The notes: a model not told the origin generated them from the sequence alone. Shown: positions 17,498 to 26,303, counted from the stretch's first letter. The stretch: DNA of 64,000 nucleotides from an uncultured Eubacteriales bacterium (GCA_900319795.1 ONPU01000012.1:1-64000), one strand, 5' to 3'. Program-made: numbers and translations.

Positions 17498-19534
17498 TTA
17501 CTTCGTCAGCAGCATCATAATCTCATTGGATCTCTTCATAAATGCCGCCATTTCCTCCTGCGTAAGCGGATGCTGCGAAATGCGGGCCAGGTCGTAGAGC
17601 TGCGCGCAGATCACCGGCACCGACTGACTCCGCTTGTGATCGAGCACGAATTTTACGAGCGGATGGGCCGCGTTGAGCACCAGCGTCTCGCCTTCGCCCA
17701 TTCCCATGTCGGCCATACCGTACATCCTCATCATGTCGTTCATGCGGCGGCTCTCCTCGGAAAGCGTCACAATCGCGGCCACGTCCGGATCCTTCATATT
17801 CGTCACCTGGACGTTGAGTTTCTCGTTGCCGAGGTGCTTGCGGAACGTCGCGGTCAGGGAATCGGTGTCCTCCGCGCTCACTTCCTCTTCACCACGCATC
17901 TCGCCCGCGAGCTCGGAATCGATCCGCGCGAAACGGATGTGCTCGTTTCTCTGCTCAAGCTGCTGGATAAACGGCTGGTCGATCCGCTCGGTCAGAATCA
18001 CGGCGTCCTTTTCGTTTTTCCGGAACATGCCGATGTACTGGGCCTGCTGCACTTCGTCGGTGACGTAGAAGATCGTCGCCTTCTCCGGCTCTTTTTCTTC
18101 GGAAATGTCGTCTCCCGCGGGCGCAGCTCCTTCGCTGACAACCTCAGCCTCCACGCTTTCGCCCTTCTCGTCGACCGCTTCTTCCTTCTCCGGGGCCTTG
18201 ATGTTATTCGCCTCTTCGTATTCCTTCAGGGTGAGATATTTCCCGTCCAGATCCTTGAAGAGCATGAAATCCATCATCTTGTCGGCAAATTTCGTATCCC
18301 GGATGCAGCCGTATTTGATGAACGGACTGATATCGTCCCAGTTCTTTTCATAGTTTTCGCGGTCCGTCTTGAACATGCCGCTCAGACGGTCGGCCATTTT
18401 TCTGGAAATGTATTCCGCGATCTTCTTCACCGTGCCGTCATTCTGCAGCGCGCTTCTGGAAACGTTGAGCGGCAGATCCGGGCAGTCGATCACGCCCTTC
18501 AGCGTCATCAGGAACTCCGGAATCACTTCCTTGATGTTGTCGGCGATAAAGACCTGGTTGTTGTACAGCCGGATCTGGGATTCAAGCGCGTCATACTCCG
18601 TATTGATCTTCGGGAAATAGAGAATCCCGCGCAGATTGAACGGATAGTCCGTCTTCAGATGGATCCAGAACAGCGGCTCTTTGTAGTCGTTAAATACCTT
18701 TCTGTAAAATGCCTTGTAATCCTCGTCCGTGCACTCCGACGGTATCCTGGTCCAAAGCGGATTCGTGTCGTTGATCGGAGCCGGAACGGGCTTCGCCGGC
18801 ATCTCCGGAGCTTCCTCTCCCTTTTCGGCCGCTTCGCGGACAGCCTTCTCATGATCTTCAAGGCGTCTCTTCTCAGCCTCTTCGGCACGCTTCTTCGCCG
18901 CCGAACCGGCGTCTTCGAGATAGATCGGGGTCGGCATGAAGCTGCAGTATTTTTCAAGGATCTCACGGATCCGGTATTCGTTGCAGAATTCCAGAGAGTC
19001 GTCATTTAAGAACAGAGTGATCTCCGTACCTGTTTCACTGCGGGTGCCCGGCTCGATGCTGTATTCACTCTGGCCGTCGCTCTCCCAGTGTACGGGCTTC
19101 GCGTCCGGAAGGTAGCTCAGCGTATCAATATGAACTTCGTCCGCGACCATGAATGCCGAATAGAAGCCCAGACCGAAGTGTCCGATGATCTGGGACGCGT
19201 CCTTCTCATCCTTGTACTTCTCGAGGAACTTCTCCGCTCCGGAGAACGCGATCTGCGTAATATACTCGACCACTTCGTCCTCGGTCATGCCGATGCCGTT
19301 GTCGATAAACTTCAGGGTCTTCTCATCCGGGTTGACGACGACATGCACCTCATATTTGTGCCCGTCTTCCGGACGGTACTCGCCGATGCCTTCGAGCTTT
19401 TTCAGTTTCGTGATCGCGTCGCAGGCGTTCGCGACCTGCTCTCTTACGAAAATATCGTGATCGGAATACAGCCACTTTTTGATAATCGGCAGCATATTCT
19501 CACTGTTAATGGATAAATTACCGGTCTTTGCCAT
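17498..19534 (-). CDS. htpG: Chaperone protein HtpG (Hsp90)
   Basis: A 678-residue cytosolic Hsp90 chaperone. The N-terminal GHKL ATPase domain shows IFVREQVANACDAI, FIDNGIGMTEDEV and IGHFGLGFYSAFMVAD (~120). A Glu-rich linker (~225-250), the middle domain with the catalytic Arg region (PLNVSRSALQND), an acidic insert (~440-480), and the dimerisation domain follow. Length is slightly above the E. coli form because of the two acidic inserts. Transcription is from a well-formed promoter (19603-19631) with a CIRCE operator directly upstream, so repression by HrcA is expected. Confidence 0.97.
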   Translation of the reverse strand: MAKTGNLSINSENMLPIIKKWLYSDHDIFVREQVANACDAITKLKKLEGIGEYRPEDGHKYEVHVVVNPDEKTLKFIDNGIGMTEDEVVEYITQIAFSGAEKFLEKYKDEKDASQIIGHFGLGFYSAFMVADEVHIDTLSYLPDAKPVHWESDGQSEYSIEPGTRSETGTEITLFLNDDSLEFCNEYRIREILEKYCSFMPTPIYLEDAGSAAKKRAEEAEKRRLEDHEKAVREAAEKGEEAPEMPAKPVPAPINDTNPLWTRIPSECTDEDYKAFYRKVFNDYKEPLFWIHLKTDYPFNLRGILYFPKINTEYDALESQIRLYNNQVFIADNIKEVIPEFLMTLKGVIDCPDLPLNVSRSALQNDGTVKKIAEYISRKMADRLSGMFKTDRENYEKNWDDISPFIKYGCIRDTKFADKMMDFMLFKDLDGKYLTLKEYEEANNIKAPEKEEAVDEKGESVEAEVVSEGAAPAGDDISEEKEPEKATIFYVTDEVQQAQYIGMFRKNEKDAVILTERIDQPFIQQLEQRNEHIRFARIDSELAGEMRGEEEVSAEDTDSLTATFRKHLGNEKLNVQVTNMKDPDVAAIVTLSEESRRMNDMMRMYGMADMGMGEGETLVLNAAHPLVKFVLDHKRSQSVPVICAQLYDLARISQHPLTQEEMAAFMKRSNEIMMLLTK

Positions 19535-19602
19535 AAGTTCTCACCTCTTTGCATTTATAGAAACAGAGTCAAACCGGACCCTGTCCTTTTTCATTTTGTT
19601 CC

Positions 19603-19631
19603 ACTATAACCCCCGAAAAACCAAAAGTCAA
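19603..19631 (-). promoter_or_regulatory. htpG promoter
   Basis: Minus strand: -35 TTGACT (19626-19631) and -10 TATAGT (19603-19608) with a 17-base spacer. It lies about 70 bases upstream of the htpG start and directly downstream of the CIRCE operator. Confidence 0.85.
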
Positions 19632-19638
19632 TAAAAAA

Positions 19639-19665
19639 TCAGCACTCGCCAAGCGCGAGTGCTAA
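19639..19665. promoter_or_regulatory. CIRCE operator (HrcA binding site) of htpG
   Basis: The inverted repeat TCAGCACTC - N9 - GAGTGCTAA matches the CIRCE consensus TTAGCACTC-N9-GAGTGCTAA at 17 of 18 arm positions, with the exact 9-base spacing. It ends 8 bases before the htpG -35 box, so heat-shock control by HrcA is well supported. hrcA is not in the window. Confidence 0.93.
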
Positions 19666-19701
19666 CATCCTCATTCATTTCCAATATTTTCTACTGCTTC
19701 G

Positions 19702-20238
19702 TCAAACATCCTCAATCAGAATGTTGTTCGATACCAGCAGGTTCCGTACATAGGCGTCCCAGTATTCATCCACGGTACGGTCCAGTGTGAAGCTCCTGAA
19801 CGAACTGCCCGTCGTCAGGACCAGGTTTGTGCCGTCATAGCGCAGGTTCAGGCACAGGCCGAGCAGCTGATCACGCATTCCCATCAGCCCGTGTTTGAGA
19901 AGAAGCGCGTCCATCTCTTCCGGAGGCAGGAAAAACACAAATTTGAAAAACAGCGGCGTACGCTTTCCCTTGATGAGATCGAAGCAGTGTTCGCGCACCG
20001 CCTTCCACCGTATATAATCCCTTTGTGAAAAACCGCCCGCGGATCCGGATTCGGCTCCCTGATCGTCCGCTCCCGCGTCCCGGTTTCCGTCATAGAAAGA
20101 CTTCTCTTCCCTGCCGTCGATGGAAAACGTGCAGAACGTCATGATCTGCCCTTCGATCAGCAGATATTCATCGAACATCGTCCCTTTTAAAAAGGCCGCC
20201 ATCAGCCTTCGTATATCCAGTACATTGAGTGCAAGCAT
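19702..20238 (-). CDS. DUF5721-like protein of unknown function
   Basis: A 178-residue soluble protein. It starts MLALNVLDIRRLMAAFL (after GGGGAA), continues with FDEYLLIEGQIMTFCTFSIDGR, a polar variable stretch (~50-75), WKAVREHCFDLIKGKRTPLFFKFVFFL, and ends with LNLRYDGTNLVLTTGSSFRSFTLDR. This order matches the Lachnospiraceae family DUF5721 as far as I can recall it; no catalytic motif is seen. The longer frame (start 20352) is rejected because the added 38 residues lack a ribosome-binding site and are unlike the family. It is divergent from the degV gene. Confidence 0.8.
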   Translation of the reverse strand: MLALNVLDIRRLMAAFLKGTMFDEYLLIEGQIMTFCTFSIDGREEKSFYDGNRDAGADDQGAESGSAGGFSQRDYIRWKAVREHCFDLIKGKRTPLFFKFVFFLPPEEMDALLLKHGLMGMRDQLLGLCLNLRYDGTNLVLTTGSSFRSFTLDRTVDEYWDAYVRNLLVSNNILIEDV

Positions 20239-20429
20239 CACATTTCCCCGCTCAAAGCGCCGTCCGTAACCGGCGAGATCTGATTGCCAGTACAACCCGA
20301 ATCTGGTATCATGAAAATGACGTCTTGTGCATTTCACTCTAAATGAAACCACTTCTTAAGTCTATTACATGCCGCCGTTTCAGGCAAGACCCCCGGCCCT
20401 GCCGAAACAGGAAATGATGAGGAATGCTT

Positions 20430-21269
20430 ATGAAATATATTGTAGCGCTTGACAGCGGCGGAGAGATTCCCGATTTCTTAAAAGACCGGGAGGAATTTGT
20501 TCTCATTCCGATGACGCTGATGATCAACGGAAAAGAATATGTCGATGACGGAAGCCTGGACCAGCAGGTCCTCGTCCGCGAGATCGCGGCCGATCCTGAA
20601 TGTCCGAAGACGGCATGTCCTTCACCGGGCGCGTATCTGAAGGCTTTCAACAACGGCGCGGATCACATCTACGCGGTCACCATTTCCGGCGAGCTCTCAG
20701 GTTCCTACCAGAGCGCGACCATCGCCATGAACATGTACCTCGAAGACCACCCGGACGCGAAGATCCATGTGTTCAACTCGGTGTCCGCTTCCGTCGGTGA
20801 GGAACTGGCCATGATGAAGATCGCGGAACTCGAGGAGGAAGGGCTGCCGTTTGAGGAAATTGTCGAAAAGACCCAGAAGCTGATCGAGGACCAGACCACC
20901 TATTTCGTACTGGACAATCTCGAAACGCTCCGCAAAAACGGCCGCTTAAGCGGTATGAAGGCCCTTGCCGCCGCCGTTCTGAAGATCAAGCCCATCTGCT
21001 ACGGCACTCCGACCGGCACGATCGACCAGCTCGACCAGGCCCGCGGCATCAACAAGGCGATCGTCAAGATGGTCAATCTCATCGCCGAACGGACTCTCAA
21101 TCCGGAAACGCGGACTCTCGGCATCAGCTACTGCAACTGCCGCGAACGGGCCGAAATCGTGCGCGACGAAATCCTGAAGCGCATCAAGGTCCGCGACGTC
21201 CTCTTGCTCGCGACCGGCGGAGTCTCGACGGTTTACGCGAACGACGGCGGAATTATCGTTGTCATCTGA
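20430..21269 (+). CDS. DegV family fatty-acid-binding protein
   Basis: A 279-residue cytoplasmic protein of the DegV family, which binds a fatty acid and in Firmicutes (FakB) presents it to the FakA kinase. Signatures: the N-terminal IVALDSGGEIP, TACPSPGAYLKAF (the TSxPS-type fatty-acid head-group site, ~60), TISGELSGSYQSATIAM (~80), and LETLRKNGRLSG (~170). The start at 20430 is preferred over 20424 because GAGG lies 7 bases before it. No fakA is in the window. A promoter for the next gene lies in its last codons. Confidence 0.93.
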   Translation: MKYIVALDSGGEIPDFLKDREEFVLIPMTLMINGKEYVDDGSLDQQVLVREIAADPECPKTACPSPGAYLKAFNNGADHIYAVTISGELSGSYQSATIAMNMYLEDHPDAKIHVFNSVSASVGEELAMMKIAELEEEGLPFEEIVEKTQKLIEDQTTYFVLDNLETLRKNGRLSGMKALAAAVLKIKPICYGTPTGTIDQLDQARGINKAIVKMVNLIAERTLNPETRTLGISYCNCRERAEIVRDEILKRIKVRDVLLLATGGVSTVYANDGGIIVVI

Positions 21270-21287
21270 TTCCGGAAGGTGTATAAT
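21259..21287 (+). promoter_or_regulatory. Promoter of the small membrane protein gene
   Basis: TTGTCA (21259-21264) and TATAAT (21282-21287) with a 17-base spacer. The -35 box lies in the last codons of the degV gene and the start of the next gene is about 80 bases on. Confidence 0.75.
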
Positions 21288-21367
21288 GACGCTTGTGCGT
21301 TTCCGACATTTCATTTTCATGAAAATGGCACACCGCACGGAATCGAAGAAAGGAAGATGTTCTAAAA

Positions 21368-21637
21368 ATGAGCCAGAAAAAGGTCGATCAATATAAGGAA
21401 TACAAGAAGAACAAAGACAAGATCCTGAAGCAGGAAAAAATGAAGATCAAACTGCAGTACGCGCTCATGGGCTTAATCGCTCTTGTCCTTTGCGTATGGC
21501 TTGTATTTTCCGCGGTAACTTCTGTCGAACGCGCGAAGAAGGCCGAAGCCGAAGCCAACGCCCCCGTCGCCACTGAAGTCGATATGAACGGCTATGCGGA
21601 TTACGTCGGCGGTCTTCAGACCAGCTTCTCTGAATAA
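21368..21637 (+). CDS. Small single-span membrane protein, unknown function
   Basis: An 89-residue protein with a strongly basic N-terminus (KKVDQYKEYKKNKDKILKQEK), one membrane helix (about residues 29-49) and a short acidic external tail ending YADYVGGLQTSFSE. The topology is N-in, C-out. No family is recognised. AAGGAAG lies a few bases before ATG, it has its own promoter (21259-21287) and a strong terminator follows (21668-21704). Confidence 0.8.
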   Translation: MSQKKVDQYKEYKKNKDKILKQEKMKIKLQYALMGLIALVLCVWLVFSAVTSVERAKKAEAEANAPVATEVDMNGYADYVGGLQTSFSE

Positions 21638-21667
21638 TATTTATAATATTTAAATGAGCAAAGTAAA

Positions 21668-21704
21668 AACACCTTTGAGTTTCATGACTCAAAGGTGTTT
21701 TTAT
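21668..21704. terminator. Bidirectional terminator between convergent genes
   Basis: A perfect 12-bp stem (ACACCTTTGAGT and its complement) with a 6-base loop, T-rich after it on the plus strand and A-rich before it, so it can serve both the upstream small gene and the cold-shock gene on the other strand. Confidence 0.9.
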
Positions 21705-21725
21705 ATATCAGCCTTTATTCGCTGA

Positions 21726-21926
21726 TCAAAGTTTGATCACGTTTGCCGCCTGCGGTCCACGAGCGCCCTGCTGTACTTCATATTCAACAGCCTGTCCCTC
21801 ATCCAGGGATTTAAACCCTTCTGCCTGAATCGCTGAGAAATGGACGAATACATCCTTGCCGTCCTCGCCTGTGATGAATCCATAGCCCTTTTCAGCGTTG
21901 AACCACTTGACAGTTCCCTTGTTCAT
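21726..21926 (-). CDS. Cold shock protein (CspA family)
   Basis: A 66-residue OB-fold nucleic-acid chaperone. It starts [18 protein letters not shown] and carries both RNA-binding motifs, GYGFI (RNP1 type, ~15) and VFVHFSAI (RNP2 type, ~27). A GGAGG site precedes the ATG. The transcript begins from the promoter at 22072-22100 and so has a leader of about 140 bases, as in many cold-inducible csp genes. Which physiological cue controls this copy cannot be read from sequence. Confidence 0.96.
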   Translation of the reverse strand: MNKGTVKWFNAEKGYGFITGEDGKDVFVHFSAIQAEGFKSLDEGQAVEYEVQQGARGPQAANVIKL

Positions 21927-22071
21927 GATGTTACCTCCGTAAGCAAATTAAAAAAAATAATGGTATCTTCGGCAAATAAAAAATTCACCGAATATCACAG
22001 ATTACAGCAAAACAAGCATATAATCTCTAATAATCAGTGAATATATGTGTTTATTCCCTCATGACATATCG

Positions 22072-22100
22072 ATTATAGCCTCTCGGGCAGTTTTCGTCAA
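22072..22100 (-). promoter_or_regulatory. Promoter of the cold-shock gene with a long 5' leader
   Basis: Minus strand: TTGACG (22095-22100) and TATAAT (22072-22077), 17-base spacer. The leader from about 22065 to 21927 is AT-rich and has no reading frame, which fits the long structured leaders of csp mRNAs. Confidence 0.85.
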
Positions 22101-22105
22101 GTAGT

Positions 22106-22139
22106 GACAAAAAGAGGGCGTTTTCCGCCCTCTTTTTTG
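22106..22139 (-). terminator. Terminator of the NSS transporter gene
   Basis: A GC stem (AGAGGGCG / CGCCCTCT, flanked by A/T pairs) with a 4-5-base loop and T-runs on both strands lies just after the transporter's stop. It also isolates the cold-shock promoter beside it. Confidence 0.88.
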
Positions 22140-22150
22140 TCATAAACAGA

Positions 22151-23545
22151 TCAGATCAGGCCAAGTGCTTTCAGAAGCAGTGCCAGCAGCATCACCGGAG
22201 CGATGTACCTGAGCATGACAACCAGAAGGCCCTTTCTGCTCAGATTCTCTCCGTTCTTCGTCGCTTCGTCGATCACGACCTGCGGCTTCAGCACCCAGCC
22301 GACGAGGATACAGGTTCCGATCGCGACGATGGGCATCAGCAGGTTGTTGCTGATATAGTCCATGATGTCGAGGATCTGCCCAACCGCTCCGTTCGGCAGC
22401 GACACTTCGAAATACAGCTTGTTGTAGCCGAGGCAGACCAGAATCGCGAGCGCAAGCCCGATGATGCTTTCCAGAACCGTCGCCTTTGTACGCTCCATAT
22501 GGAACTCATCCATAAAGCTCGCCACGATGGCTTCCAGGATTGAAACCGCACTTGTCGTCGCCGCGAAGAGCACCATCGCGAAGAAGAGGCAGCCGATCAC
22601 ATTTCCGATTTTGCCCATCTGCAGGAAGACCTTCGGCAGGGAAATGAACATGAGTCCCGGGCCGGAAGCTTCCATGCCCTCGCGTCCCATGAACGCGTAA
22701 ACCGCCGGAATGATCATGACGCCGGCCAGGAAGGCAATCGCCGTATCGAAAATCTCGATCTGGCCAACCGACTTCGCCATATTTGTCTCATCCTTCATAT
22801 AGGAGCCGTACGCGATCATAATTCCCATCGCGACGCTTAAGGAGTAGAACAGCTGTCCCATCGCGTCCATCGTCGTGGAATAGATCTTCTGGAAATTCAG
22901 CTCGGACATATCCGGAATCAGCAGAATTCCAAGTCCCTGAAGGCCGGTTCTCACCGTGCCGTCCGCTTCCGTATGGGAAATGGTCAGCGAGAACCCCGCG
23001 ATCACCAGAATCAGCACAACCAGAAGCGGCATGATGATCTTCGAGAAACTCTCGATTCCCTTTTCCACGCCGCCCAGCACGACAATCATCGTCAGAGCGA
23101 GGAAAATGATCATCATGATGATCGGTGAAGACGTACCGGTGATAAATGAGGTAAAATAGCCGTCCGCCGCAGCTTCCGCTCCCCGTCCCGTCAGGAATAC
23201 CAGGAAATATTTCACGACCCAACCGCCGATTACGCAGTAATACGGCAGAATGATCATCGGTACGATGCAGGCCACAATGCCGAGCGGCCTCCACTCTTTC
23301 CGAAGTTTTCCGTACGCGGTCAGCGGGCTCTCTTTCGTCTTACGCCCGATCGCGATCTCCGTAATGAGAAGCGTAAAGCCGAACGTCAGAGCCAGAATCA
23401 GATAAATGAGAATGAAAAGTCCTCCGCCGTCCCTGGCCGCCAGATACGGAAACCGCCAGATGTTGCCGAGTCCGACGGCGCTTCCTGCAGCCGCGAGCAC
23501 AAAGCCCAATGACCCGGTAAATGAATTACGATTTTTCTTGTCCAT
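22151..23545 (-). CDS. Sodium-dependent transporter, NSS/SNF family
   Basis: A 464-residue sodium-coupled amino-acid-type transporter (LeuT fold) in the cytoplasmic membrane. The diagnostic first helix reads GFVLAAAGSAVGLGNIWRFPYLA (shown here in two overlapping parts: VLAAAGSAVGLGN and NIWRFPYLA), containing the sodium and substrate site; about 11 helices follow, as in bacterial NSS members with 11 rather than 12. The start MDKKNRNSFTG was chosen because the 22 upstream residues are not family-like. The substrate (possibly an aromatic or branched amino acid) cannot be decided. Confidence 0.93.
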   Translation of the reverse strand: MDKKNRNSFTGSLGFVLAAAGSAVGLGNIWRFPYLAARDGGGLFILIYLILALTFGFTLLITEIAIGRKTKESPLTAYGKLRKEWRPLGIVACIVPMIILPYYCVIGGWVVKYFLVFLTGRGAEAAADGYFTSFITGTSSPIIMMIIFLALTMIVVLGGVEKGIESFSKIIMPLLVVLILVIAGFSLTISHTEADGTVRTGLQGLGILLIPDMSELNFQKIYSTTMDAMGQLFYSLSVAMGIMIAYGSYMKDETNMAKSVGQIEIFDTAIAFLAGVMIIPAVYAFMGREGMEASGPGLMFISLPKVFLQMGKIGNVIGCLFFAMVLFAATTSAVSILEAIVASFMDEFHMERTKATVLESIIGLALAILVCLGYNKLYFEVSLPNGAVGQILDIMDYISNNLLMPIVAIGTCILVGWVLKPQVVIDEATKNGENLSRKGLLVVMLRYIAPVMLLALLLKALGLI

Positions 23546-23659
23546 ACAACCTCTACCTTCCTCCGTATTTTTTAATTGTGCAAAGCATCCCATAAAACAG
23601 ATGCCTGACACAATTCATTAGAATAAGCATAACTAATTTACTATAACATGAAACCATAA

Positions 23660-23694
23660 AAAAGAACAGCGGGATTTCCCGCCGTTCTGATTGT
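23660..23694 (-). terminator. Terminator of the ricin-lectin gene
   Basis: Hairpin GAACAGCGGG / CCCGCCGTTC with one mismatch, followed on the minus strand by a TTTTTT run (at 23657-23663), 33 bases after the stop. Confidence 0.8.
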
Positions 23695-23726
23695 TTCATT
23701 TTGAAAATATCATTTCCCGGATCTGT

Positions 23727-25016
23727 TTACGCGCCGTATTTCTGAATGAACTGAGCGCATTTGACATGTCTGGACCAGTACTTCGAGTCACCGACCTGGT
23801 TGCTGCTGGATTTGTCACTCTGGTCCTTCTTCAGGGATGCCATGATCATCGGAAGCGTGTATTTCTTGCCGACACGGGCATAGATCCGGTCTGCCGGGCC
23901 GTTGCCGCCCAGGTGCGCGATCTCGCAGTACATGAGGATCGCCCAGGCATTGTTGTTGAAGCGCTCCTTCGCGGAGTCAACCATGCTCTTCATCTGTTCC
24001 TTGAACTGAGCGTCCTGGCAGGCTTTGCCGACCGAGGAAGTAATCAGCTTGATCAGCACTTTCTTCTCCGCGGTCGAGGGATTCCATCCGGTGCTGACCC
24101 AGTTTTTGGTCAGTGCCTTTTTGATGAGCCCCTTGGAATCCAGTTTCGCAAATGTCTTCGGTGCCTTCTTCTTGATGCTCTTGATCAGCTTCTGCGCTTC
24201 ATTTCCGTAAAACTGCGCCCAGCCGAGCGTGATGGTCTTCTCGAGTGAGCTGTTCGTATAAGGTCCCGCATACGCCGCGTAGTTGCGGTTTCCGTAGACC
24301 TGGCCGCCGGACTCCACTGCCCCGATGATATTCGTCAGCAGCGCGTAATCCCGCTTGTCGTTCCACTTGCGCGTAGAAGTTTTATAGCCGGAAAGGCCTT
24401 TGAGGCTGCTTGACTTGGAGGAAGAGCTCTTGCCGTACGGGACGAGCTTCCAGAGCTGTCCGTCGGAACCGTAATAGGAATAGGTATAGACATTCGCCTT
24501 ATTCGCGTTCGCCGACTTCGCGACAGTCATGACCCTTGTATTCGTGTAGCACGCCTGGATGATATAGTAATTGCCGTTTTCAATAAAATACCATCTCTGA
24601 CGCGGACGCGTCATCTTCGCGTTCTGGCGGATATTGGCCTTGTTCTTGAAGCTTCCGCCCTTCACTTCCAGATATTTTCCGGAATTCTTGTTGCGGATCC
24701 GGTACTGGCCGTTTCCCGCGGATGAGATCACAAAAACCTGGCGGGCCATCTTGCTGTTCTTATAAATATACGCGTTTGCCCCGCTCTTCGTGGAGCCGCC
24801 CTGAATCGTCAGCGCGCGTGACGAAGCGCACGTCGGCACCAGAATATACTCGCCCGGAGTGATCGAAGCCTTTCCGCCAAGCGGCGTCGCCGCCATTGCC
24901 CTGACCGGAATCAGCGCCGCTGCCGCGGCTACTGCCAGCCACAGCATGAATTTCATGACTGCCACGGAGGCCTGTCCCAGACACCGCTTTTCTGTTTCTT
25001 TTTTCATTTCCAACAT
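23727..25016 (-). CDS. Secreted protein with ricin-type lectin domain and a lysozyme-like domain
   Basis: About 429 residues. A Sec signal peptide (hydrophobic LWLAVAAAAALIPV, cleavage likely after AMA) precedes a ricin-B-like beta-trefoil (~45-180 of the mature part), with repeats of the QxW-like type (RQVFVISSAGNGQYRIRN, GQLWKLVPYG). A Ser/Lys linker follows. The C-terminal ~220 residues carry GAVESGGQVYG and TITLGWAQFYGNEAQ, where the Glu in ESGG could be a lysozyme-type catalytic acid. That suggests a cell-wall or chitosan-type glycosidase, but this is inference. Translation start is uncertain: three 21-base direct repeats (about 25018-25080) each offer an in-frame ATG; the one at 25016, 8 bases after AAGG, is preferred. 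Confidence 0.75.
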   Translation of the reverse strand: MLEMKKETEKRCLGQASVAVMKFMLWLAVAAAAALIPVRAMAATPLGGKASITPGEYILVPTCASSRALTIQGGSTKSGANAYIYKNSKMARQVFVISSAGNGQYRIRNKNSGKYLEVKGGSFKNKANIRQNAKMTRPRQRWYFIENGNYYIIQACYTNTRVMTVAKSANANKANVYTYSYYGSDGQLWKLVPYGKSSSSKSSSLKGLSGYKTSTRKWNDKRDYALLTNIIGAVESGGQVYGNRNYAAYAGPYTNSSLEKTITLGWAQFYGNEAQKLIKSIKKKAPKTFAKLDSKGLIKKALTKNWVSTGWNPSTAEKKVLIKLITSSVGKACQDAQFKEQMKSMVDSAKERFNNNAWAILMYCEIAHLGGNGPADRIYARVGKKYTLPMIMASLKKDQSDKSSSNQVGDSKYWSRHVKCAQFIQKYGA

Positions 25017-25017
25017 C

Positions 25018-25080
25018 TTTATTACCTTCGAAAACATGTTTATTACTTTCAAAAGCTTGTTCATTGCCTTCGAAAACTAG
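25018..25080 (-). repeat. Three 21-bp direct repeats over alternative start codons
   Basis: On the minus strand the unit GTTTTCGAAGG-AATAAAGAT occurs three times in tandem, with a few differences, ending at the preferred start codon of the ricin-lectin gene. Each copy contains a CGAAGG- or GAAAG-type purine stretch and supplies an ATG in the same frame (25064, 25037, 25016). Confidence 0.8.
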
Positions 25081-25146
25081 CGAAATCGAACATTTAACAG
25101 AATTGTAACATCTTTGTATCATTTTCGCAAGGAGTCAAAAGACACA

Positions 25147-25173
25147 AAAAACCCGGCCGAAGCCGGGTTTTTA
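25147..25173 (-). terminator. Terminator of the acidic lipoprotein gene
   Basis: A 7-bp stem (ACCCGGC / GCCGGGT) with a CGAA loop and flanking A5/T5 runs lies 12 bases after the lipoprotein stop. It works in both directions. Confidence 0.9.
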
Positions 25174-25184
25174 TTAACTATTCT

Positions 25185-26303
25185 TCAGGATTCCTCCGGA
25201 AGACTCTCCTCATCGCCGCCGGAGTCCTCCAGTGATTCCGATCCGGAGGAAGAATAGACGTCAAGCTCTTCGAGATCGCCCGATCCGCTGTCGGAACTGC
25301 CGGAGTCGGAGCCGGAGTCAGAACCATCGTCGGAGCTCACCTCGTCTTCGCCTCCGTCGCTGCTGTCCTCTCCTCCGTCATCATAATCATCACCACCGTC
25401 ATAGTCATCGCCGCCGTCATCATAGTCGGCGTCGTTGCCGTCGTCGCCATTGTCTCCGCCGTTATTGCCGGTATCCGCGTCATTGCCTCCGCCATTATTG
25501 CCGGTATCTCCGCCCTGATCGTTCGTCTGCGCATCAGCGCTTGCATTAGTCGTCTCGGGCTTTCCGAGATCCTCGATCGGTGTCGGCGTCATGTTCTTCG
25601 CGGCTCTTTCGGCGTCCAGTGTGTTCACCTGCTTTTTCAGGGCTTTCGACTCGAAAATGAGATACGCCGTATTATCCTCGATCCGGATATTCGCACTCTC
25701 CGTGTCACCGAACGGAACGCTGTGCAGGATCATCACGCTCTGGTCTTCGAATGTCAGCTTGAAATCATAAGAGGGCACAATTGGCGTCTGATTATCCCCT
25801 GCTGCCTGCTCGCTCGCTGCATTTTCCTGAGCTTTTACCGCGTTGGTAGCATCATAATAGACAGCCCGTGTCTCTTCATTTTCAAAAATGTCACCCTCAG
25901 CCATCACATCCGGACCGAAATCCGCCATCGACGAATCCTTGATACAGAAATCGTGGATCTTAAGGCCCGTCCGGTTGACGAGCAGCATGCGGACGACATT
26001 TTCACCTTCTGCTTTCGCGCCGAGCGTCTTGACATCCCACGGATCGGGCGTCGGAGTCGGCGTCATGAGCGGGGTGGGCGTCGGTTCTGCGGCAGGCGTC
26101 TCTTCCGGGGTCGGCGTCTCCGTGGGGGCCTCCGTCGGAGTCGGGGTCGGCGTTTCCGTCGGTTCTTCCGCGATCTCCTCGAGCTGCAGCTCCTCTTCCG
26201 GGGAAAGGCCCGGATCATAGCTGATATTGTCTGATGAGCCGCATCCGGCAGCCAATACGACTACGGCCGCGGCGACAAGTAAAAGTCTTTTCATATTCTT
26301 CAT
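25185..26303 (-). CDS. Lipoprotein with Thr/Pro spacer and long acidic tail
   Basis: A 372-residue protein. The signal peptide ends in the lipobox LAAGC (Cys21), so it is anchored to the outer face of the membrane. Residues ~45-90 are a Pro/Thr/Glu spacer typical of wall-crossing stalks. A folded domain (~90-235) has beta-strand character with VNRTGLKIHDFCIKDSS and YDFKLTFEDQSV, and is not recognised. The last ~130 residues consist almost only of Gly, Asp, Asn, Ser and Glu, an intrinsically disordered, highly acidic tail that could bind Ca2+. A terminator follows. Confidence 0.85.
   Translation of the reverse strand: MKNMKRLLLVAAAVVVLAAGCGSSDNISYDPGLSPEEELQLEEIAEEPTETPTPTPTEAPTETPTPEETPAAEPTPTPLMTPTPTPDPWDVKTLGAKAEGENVVRMLLVNRTGLKIHDFCIKDSSMADFGPDVMAEGDIFENEETRAVYYDATNAVKAQENAASEQAAGDNQTPIVPSYDFKLTFEDQSVMILHSVPFGDTESANIRIEDNTAYLIFESKALKKQVNTLDAERAAKNMTPTPIEDLGKPETTNASADAQTNDQGGDTGNNGGGNDADTGNNGGDNGDDGNDADYDDGGDDYDGGDDYDDGGEDSSDGGEDEVSSDDGSDSGSDSGSSDSGSGDLEELDVYSSSGSESLEDSGGDEESLPEES

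Noticed and set aside
16646..19009. A 787-codon plus-strand ORF
   Set aside because: It is antisense to pyrK and htpG, which have full family motifs; its translation is rich in His, Arg and Leu, typical of a shadow frame.
25232..25549. Arg/His-rich plus-strand ORF
   Set aside because: It is the complement of the Gly/Asp codons in the acidic lipoprotein tail and has no start signal.
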